Assembly: GCA_017469785.1 (NCBI GenBank) | Contig: JAFUFU010000045.1 | Location: forward strand, 146,284-210,283 | DNA length: 64,000 nucleotides | Origin: Treponema sp. | GTDB lineage: Bacteria > Spirochaetota > Spirochaetia > Treponematales > Treponemataceae | Reading direction: 5' to 3' | In this document: positions 59,708-64,000 of the stretch, one piece after another | How the letters are laid out: each line of letters begins with the position of its first letter | How positions within the stretch are numbered: the stretch's first letter is position 1 | The notes under the pieces: generated by a model | The model's database searches: none | Told to the model about the DNA's origin: nothing | Seen by the model: the letters and a program-made list of their open reading frames with translations, nothing else | Program-made: the position numbers and the translations under genes

Positions 59708-60053
59708 ATATTTCCCCCAAAAAATATTTCACGTTTGGTATTTTGTTTAAATATCGGATTTTTATTGTATAACTAAAGTGATTTTATTTTTCTTTTTCTG
59801 CTCTGCACAATAAAACGATGCCCGTAAGTTCCAGTGCGTTTCGGAGTTGTTTTGCTTGGCTCAGGCCGCTCAAGGGCGGATTTTTCTTTGCCGGCATGGT
59901 ATTTTCCGTACAAAAAAGGGTAGGTATTTTCCTTGTAAGATTCCTGTTTTAGGTTTATCCTTGTACTAATTGCTTTAAAATTTGAGTGTAGAGGATTCTA
60001 ATCCACTTTTCAGAATCTTCTTTCCATATACATCTTATTTAGGAGGACAAAAC
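59708..60053. other. intergenic region before pyruvate:ferredoxin oxidoreductase
   Basis: The region separates two divergent genes. A candidate promoter for the plus-strand gene is TTGTAA (59933-59938), 17 bases, TATCCT (59956-59961). GGCCGC/GCGG-type short repeats around 59868-59880 form a weak hairpin. An AGGAGGA site lies at 60041-60047. Nothing else is recognised. Confidence 0.45.
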
Positions 60054-63000
60054 ATGTCCAGAAAGAAACAGTCAATGGACGGAAACCAGGCAGCAGCTCA
60101 TGTCGCTTATGCGTTCACCGAAGTCGCTGGTATCTATCCAATCACTCCTTCATCTCCAATGGCCGACTGGGTTGATAACTGGTCTGCTGCGGGTCAGAAA
60201 AACATTTTTGGTAACAAAGTAAAGGTTATCGAAATGGAATCAGAAGCTGGTGCTGCTGGTACAGTTCACGGTTCATTGGCATCAGGCGCGCTTACAACCA
60301 CCTTTACTGCTTCACAGGGCTTGCTCTTGATGATTCCGAACATGTACAAGATTGCTGCTGAACAGCTTCCTTGTGTATTCCATGTCGCAGCTCGTTGTGT
60401 TGCCACACAGTCTTTGAACATCTTCGGTGACCATTCGGATGTTTACGCTTGCCGTCAGACAGGTGCCGCAATGTTCGCTGAATCAAACCCACAGGAAGTT
60501 ATGGACTTGGCTCCAGTTGCTCACTTGGCAGCTCTCGAAGGCAAGGTCGCTTTCATTAACTTCTTCGACGGTTTCCGCACTTCACACGAAATCCAGAAAA
60601 TCGAAACTTGGGACTATGCTGATCTCAAAGAAATGTTCCCGACAGAAGCCCTCAAAGAATTCCGCGCTCACGCTCTCAACCCAGAGCATCCTGCAATGCG
60701 CGGTTCACACGAAAACGGTGATGTTTTCTTCCAGCACCGCGAGGCTTGTAACTCAACATACGAGGCTCTCCCTGCAATCGTTGAGAAATACATCGACAAA
60801 ATCAACAAGAAGCTCGGCACAAACTACGGTCTCTTTGACTACTATGGTGCTCCAGATGCAGACCGCGTTATCGTCGCTATGGGCTCAATCTGTGATGTTG
60901 CAGAAGAAGTCATCGACTACCTCACAAAGAAGGGCGAGAAAGTCGGTCTTATCAAAGTTCACCTTTACCGACCATGGATGCCGAAGAAATTCCTTGAAAA
61001 ACTGCCAAAAACAGCAAAGAAAGTCGCTGTTCTTGACCGCACAAAGGAACCAGGCTCTCTGGGTGAACCACTCTTCCTCGATGTCGCTACAACTCTCCGC
61101 GAGGCTGGCCTCAACGATGTAGTTCTTTCTGGCGGCCGCTACGGTCTGGGTTCAAAAGACACACCTCCAAGCTCAGTATTCGCTGTATTCACAGAGCTTG
61201 CCAAAGACGCACCGAAGCCACGCTTCACTCTCGGAATTGTTGATGATGTTACAAATCTCTCTCTTCCAGAGGTTAAACCGGCTCCAATCACAGCCGCTGA
61301 AGGTACAGTAGAATGTAAATTCTGGGGTATCGGTGGTGACGGTACAGTCGGCGCAAACAAAGACTCTACAAAAATCATCGGTGACCACACTGACAAATAC
61401 ATTCAGGCATACTTCCAGTACGACTCTAAAAAGACTGGCGGTATCACAATTTCTCACCTCCGCTTCGGTGACAAACCAATCAAGTCTCCTTACTACATCA
61501 ACCAGGCTGATTTGGTTGCCTGCCACAACCAGTCTTACATCATCAAGGGCTACAAGATGGTTCAGGATGTTAAGGACGGCGGAACATTCCTCATCAACTG
61601 CCAGTGGAGCGACGAAGAACTTGACAAGCACTTGCCTGCTGAGTCAAAGAAATACATCGCTGACCACAAAATCAAGGTTTACACTGTAGACGCAGTTGAC
61701 ATCGCAACAAAAATCGGTCTTGGAAAACGAACATCTACAGTTCTCCAGTCTGCATTCTTCAAGCTTGCCGGAGTTCTTCCTGCAGAAGAAGCCATCAAGT
61801 ACATGAAGGAAAAGGTTGTTGCCAAATTCTCTAAGAAGGGTCAGGATGTCGTTGACATGAACTGTCAGGCTATCGACCAGGGCGCAGGTGCTTTGCACGA
61901 AGTTAAGATTCCTGCTTCTTGGGCAAATCCTGCTCCGGATGCAGCTAAACCTGCTCTCAAGGGCGAGAAAGCTACCGTTGATATGGTAGAAAAGCTCATG
62001 AACCCAATCGCTTTGATGGACGGAGACAATCTTCCTGTTTCTGCATTCAAGGACATCGCAGACGGTCAGTTCCAGCTCGGAGCGAGTGCTTACGAAAAAC
62101 GCGGTACTGCAGTCAATGTTCCTCAGTGGGACAGCGCAAAATGTATTCAGTGTAACAACTGTGCATTCGTTTGTTCACACGCAACAATCCGTCCATACCT
62201 CCTCACAGACGCAGAAGCTAGTGAAGTCGAGAAGAACGGCGGAAAAGCTGTTGACCTCAAGCCAAAGGCTGGAAAATATAAGTTCACACTTTCTGTCAGC
62301 CCACTCGATTGTATGGGTTGTGGAGAATGTACAACAGTTTGTCCAGTTCAGGCACTCACAATGGTTCCACAGGAGACTCGCCTGAGCGAGCAGCCAGCAT
62401 GGAACTATCTCGTTGCAAATGTTTCAAAGAAGGAAGATTCTGGTTTCGGCGACAACACAGTCAAAGGAAGCCAGTTCAACCAGCCGCTTCTTGAGTTCTC
62501 AGGCTCATGCGCAGGTTGTGCCGAGACTTCTTATGCCCGCTTGATTACTCAGCTCTTCGGCGAGCACATGTACATTTCTAACGCTACAGGTTGTTCTTCA
62601 ATCTGGGGTGGTCCTGCAGCAACAGCTCCTTACACAATCAACAAGGACTCAAAGAAAGGTCCGGCTTGGGCTAACTCACTCTTTGAGGACAACGCTGAGC
62701 ACGGTTTGGGTATGTACTCAGGCCAGAAATATATCCGCGACAACCTCATCGAGAAGTTGAACGGAATGGAAGCAAACGGCGACCTCAAAGCTGCAATCGA
62801 CGCTTTTATGGCTACAAAAGACAGCACAAAAGAGAATGCGGCTAAGGCTGATGAACTTATTGCTGCTCTCGAAAAAGATGGTTCTGCAACTGCAAAAGAA
62901 ATCCTTGAGCAGAAAGACTACCTCGCAAAGAAATCTGTATGGATTTTCGGTGGCGACGGTTGGGCTTACGACATCGGTTTCGGCGGTTTGGATCACGTTC

Positions 63001-63584
63001 TCGCTTCTGGCGAAAACATCAATGTCATGGTATTCGATACAGAGATGTACTCAAATACAGGTGGACAGGCATCAAAGGCTTCTAACATCGGTGAGGTCTG
63101 TCAGTTCGCAGCTGCCGGTAAAGAGATGGGCAAAAAATCCCTCTCTGAAATCGCAATGAGCTACGGATATGTCTATGTCGGACAGATTGCCCTCGGTGCA
63201 AATCCTGCCCAGGCTCTCAAAGTCATCCAGGAAGCAGAGGCTTACAACGGTCCTTCACTCATCATCGGATACGCTCCATGTGAGCTCCACGGTGTTAAGG
63301 GCGGCATGAACCACTGTCAGGACGAGATGAAGGCAGCTGTTAAGGCTGGTTACTGGAACCTCTTCAGCTTCAACCCGGCCCTCAAGGCAGAAGGCAAGAA
63401 TCCGTTCACCCTCACTTCAAAAGAAGGCGACGGAACTTACCAGGCATTCCTCAACAACGAGACACGCTACTCTGCTCTTACACGCAAGTTCCCGGAGCGC
63501 GCGAAAGTGCTGTTCGACAGGAACGAGCAGGCGGCTAAGGACAGATTTGTTCACTTGCAGAAGCTGGTTGAACTTTATAAATAA
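60054..63584 (+). CDS. nifJ: pyruvate:ferredoxin (flavodoxin) oxidoreductase
   Basis: The 1176-residue single-chain enzyme converts pyruvate and CoA to acetyl-CoA, CO2 and reduced ferredoxin, the central step of anaerobic fermentation. Domain order is normal: pyruvate-binding domain (about 1-255; YPITPSSPMAD), domain II, gamma domain, EKR region, two 4Fe-4S clusters (CIQCNNCAFVC near 697 and CMGCGECTTVC near 752), and the TPP domain with CAGCAETSY near 818, GDGWAYDIG near 968 and a SNTGGQASKAS segment. ATG 60054 fits the family start and the AGGAGGA site. It is monocistronic and shows optimised codon use, fitting high expression. Confidence 0.96.
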   Translation: MSRKKQSMDGNQAAAHVAYAFTEVAGIYPITPSSPMADWVDNWSAAGQKNIFGNKVKVIEMESEAGAAGTVHGSLASGALTTTFTASQGLLLMIPNMYKIAAEQLPCVFHVAARCVATQSLNIFGDHSDVYACRQTGAAMFAESNPQEVMDLAPVAHLAALEGKVAFINFFDGFRTSHEIQKIETWDYADLKEMFPTEALKEFRAHALNPEHPAMRGSHENGDVFFQHREACNSTYEALPAIVEKYIDKINKKLGTNYGLFDYYGAPDADRVIVAMGSICDVAEEVIDYLTKKGEKVGLIKVHLYRPWMPKKFLEKLPKTAKKVAVLDRTKEPGSLGEPLFLDVATTLREAGLNDVVLSGGRYGLGSKDTPPSSVFAVFTELAKDAPKPRFTLGIVDDVTNLSLPEVKPAPITAAEGTVECKFWGIGGDGTVGANKDSTKIIGDHTDKYIQAYFQYDSKKTGGITISHLRFGDKPIKSPYYINQADLVACHNQSYIIKGYKMVQDVKDGGTFLINCQWSDEELDKHLPAESKKYIADHKIKVYTVDAVDIATKIGLGKRTSTVLQSAFFKLAGVLPAEEAIKYMKEKVVAKFSKKGQDVVDMNCQAIDQGAGALHEVKIPASWANPAPDAAKPALKGEKATVDMVEKLMNPIALMDGDNLPVSAFKDIADGQFQLGASAYEKRGTAVNVPQWDSAKCIQCNNCAFVCSHATIRPYLLTDAEASEVEKNGGKAVDLKPKAGKYKFTLSVSPLDCMGCGECTTVCPVQALTMVPQETRLSEQPAWNYLVANVSKKEDSGFGDNTVKGSQFNQPLLEFSGSCAGCAETSYARLITQLFGEHMYISNATGCSSIWGGPAATAPYTINKDSKKGPAWANSLFEDNAEHGLGMYSGQKYIRDNLIEKLNGMEANGDLKAAIDAFMATKDSTKENAAKADELIAALEKDGSATAKEILEQKDYLAKKSVWIFGGDGWAYDIGFGGLDHVLASGENINVMVFDTEMYSNTGGQASKASNIGEVCQFAAAGKEMGKKSLSEIAMSYGYVYVGQIALGANPAQALKVIQEAEAYNGPSLIIGYAPCELHGVKGGMNHCQDEMKAAVKAGYWNLFSFNPALKAEGKNPFTLTSKEGDGTYQAFLNNETRYSALTRKFPERAKVLFDRNEQAAKDRFVHLQKLVELYK

Positions 63585-63591
63585 TTTTCAT

Positions 63592-63615
63592 GCTGACGAG
63601 CCTTAGGCTCGCAGC
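63592..63615 (+). other. hairpin after nifJ
   Basis: CGAGCCT pairs with AGGCTCG directly after the stop codon, with ATGCTG/AGCAT extending the stem. There is no T run, so it more likely protects the mRNA end than terminates. A second hairpin, ATTTTGC/GCAAAAT, follows near 63645. Confidence 0.5.
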
Positions 63616-63726
63616 ATAAAACGCTTAGTGCCATGATCCACGATTTTGCTTTGCAAAATTGGTGCACATGTCAAATCAGTTTCGAGCCGACACTTCGATG
63701 CGGTTCAAACCATTGCGGAAAAAAAA

Positions 63727-63767
63727 GTGCCCCTTGTGAGGAAATTCCTTGCAAGGGGCGTTTTTTA
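63727..63767 (+). terminator. intrinsic terminator of nifJ
   Basis: GCCCCTTG (63729-63736) pairs with CAAGGGGC (63752-63759), followed by a T run from 63761. Confidence 0.85.
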
Positions 63768-63796
63768 TTGTCATATACAAATCCCAAAAATCGTGC

Positions 63797-63802
63797 TATA
63801 CT
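63797..63802 (+). promoter_or_regulatory. -10 box of a leaderless open frame
   Basis: TATACT ends six bases before ATG 63809. The -35 region is weak. No Shine-Dalgarno site is present. Confidence 0.4.
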
Positions 63803-63808
63803 ATACCT

Positions 63809-64000
63809 ATGCAATGCGAAATTGAAAAAAAATTGCATTTTTTCTCAAATCCTCTTGACATGACGAAAACCGCCCATATAATTTCGCAGATTCGCAGATT
63901 CGCAGATTCGCAGATTCGCAGATTCGCAGATTCGCAGATTCGCAGATTCGCAGATTCGCAGATTCGCAGATTCGCAGATTCGCAGATTCGCAGATTCGCA
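63809..64000 (+). CDS. partial open frame running through an octamer repeat
   Basis: From ATG 63809 the frame is open to the window end (64 codons visible). The first 25 codons are ordinary (begin MQCEIEKKLHFFSN), and then the 8-bp repeat encodes the octapeptide FADSQIRR over and over. Because the repeat has no stop in any frame, changes in copy number would shift the frame of whatever follows. A short hairpin with T run (63810-63843) overlaps the start. Only the 5' end is in the window, so the product is unknown. Confidence 0.45.
   Translation, partial: MQCEIEKKLHFFSNPLDMTKTAHIISQIRRFADSQIRRFADSQIRRFADSQIRRFADSQIRRFA
63855..63882 (+). promoter_or_regulatory. consensus sigma70 promoter at the edge of the octamer repeat
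   Basis: TTGACA (63855-63860) and TATAAT (63877-63882) both match consensus, with a 16-base spacer. The first repeat unit begins at the next base, so transcription would start inside the array. Confidence 0.7.
63883..64000 (+). repeat. 8-bp tandem repeat, at least 14.75 copies
   Basis: The unit TTCGCAGA is repeated without a mismatch from 63883 to the end of the window and probably beyond. Eight is not a multiple of three. Perfect identity of all units points to recent or ongoing slippage. Confidence 0.95.

Noticed and set aside
63883-64000. CRISPR-like array
   Set aside because: The eight-base units abut with no spacers; it is a simple tandem repeat.

Overview
The window looks like a chromosomal segment of a host-associated spirochaete, most probably a Treponema of the gut, rumen or oral type. 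This is inferred from gene content recalled for that group: many lipoproteins with relaxed lipoboxes, a plant-like phosphofructokinase, a large one-polypeptide pyruvate:ferredoxin oxidoreductase, LuxS with MTA/SAH nucleosidase, AAA-ATPase/PD-DEXK proteins and beta-helix surface lipoproteins. No 16S rRNA gene is present to confirm it.

Bases 188-9992 form the most striking region. Two three-gene operons of outer-membrane-barrel-like proteins lie as mirror images (A-B-C on plus, C'-B'-A' on minus) around a lipoprotein gene and a serine recombinase that resembles the Bacteroides master invertase Mpi. The outer ends are a perfect 123-bp inverted repeat covering leader, ribosome site and signal peptide. 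Only the left operon has a visible promoter (132-160). This is the layout expected of a DNA-inversion surface-antigen switch, with one expressed and one silent operon.

Bases 10-20 kb hold phosphofructokinase, a GH63/trehalase-like glycosidase, a membrane-anchored unknown, a TPR protein, a TraB-family protein, a small lipoprotein and an AAA-ATPase/PD-DEXK gene between two copies of one promoter. Bases 20-25 kb hold a MacAB-TolC-like efflux operon (TolC-like, HlyD-like, ATPase, permease). Bases 25-32.7 kb hold oligoendopeptidase F and UppP, each with a repeat inserted in frame, a threonine aldolase, a phosphoesterase lipoprotein and a GH64/ricin-lectin lipoprotein. Bases 33-42 kb hold an Ig-like lipoprotein with a poly-G tract in its promoter, an esterase, a predicted small RNA with an anti-Shine-Dalgarno loop, mtnN, luxS, an aldolase, a beta-helix lipoprotein, KDG kinase and a chemoreceptor cut off after its HAMP domain.

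Bases 42.3-46.1 kb are an AT-rich defence-type island: a PD-DEXK nuclease, an unknown partner, a scar fusing the remains of two DNA methyltransferase genes, and an AlbA/ATPase gene behind a helically phased operator array. Initiator tRNA-Met and a duplicate of its 3' end follow. Bases 46.7-59.7 kb hold housekeeping and envelope genes: PrsW-like protease, shikimate kinase, cation/proton antiporter, VTC/DUF4956 pair, SH3 protein, M48 protease, CHASE2-adenylate cyclase, lytic transglycosylase, LysM protein and a YD-repeat-like protein. The window ends with pyruvate:ferredoxin oxidoreductase and an open reading frame that runs into at least 14.75 copies of an 8-bp tandem repeat.

Two themes recur. 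The window carries at least three independent candidate phase-variation devices (inversion at 0.2-10 kb, poly-G at 34.6 kb, octamer repeat at 63.9 kb). About ten genes have a -10 hexamer 5-9 bases before ATG and no Shine-Dalgarno site, which suggests leaderless mRNAs. All functional calls rest on reading motifs by eye; no database search was run.
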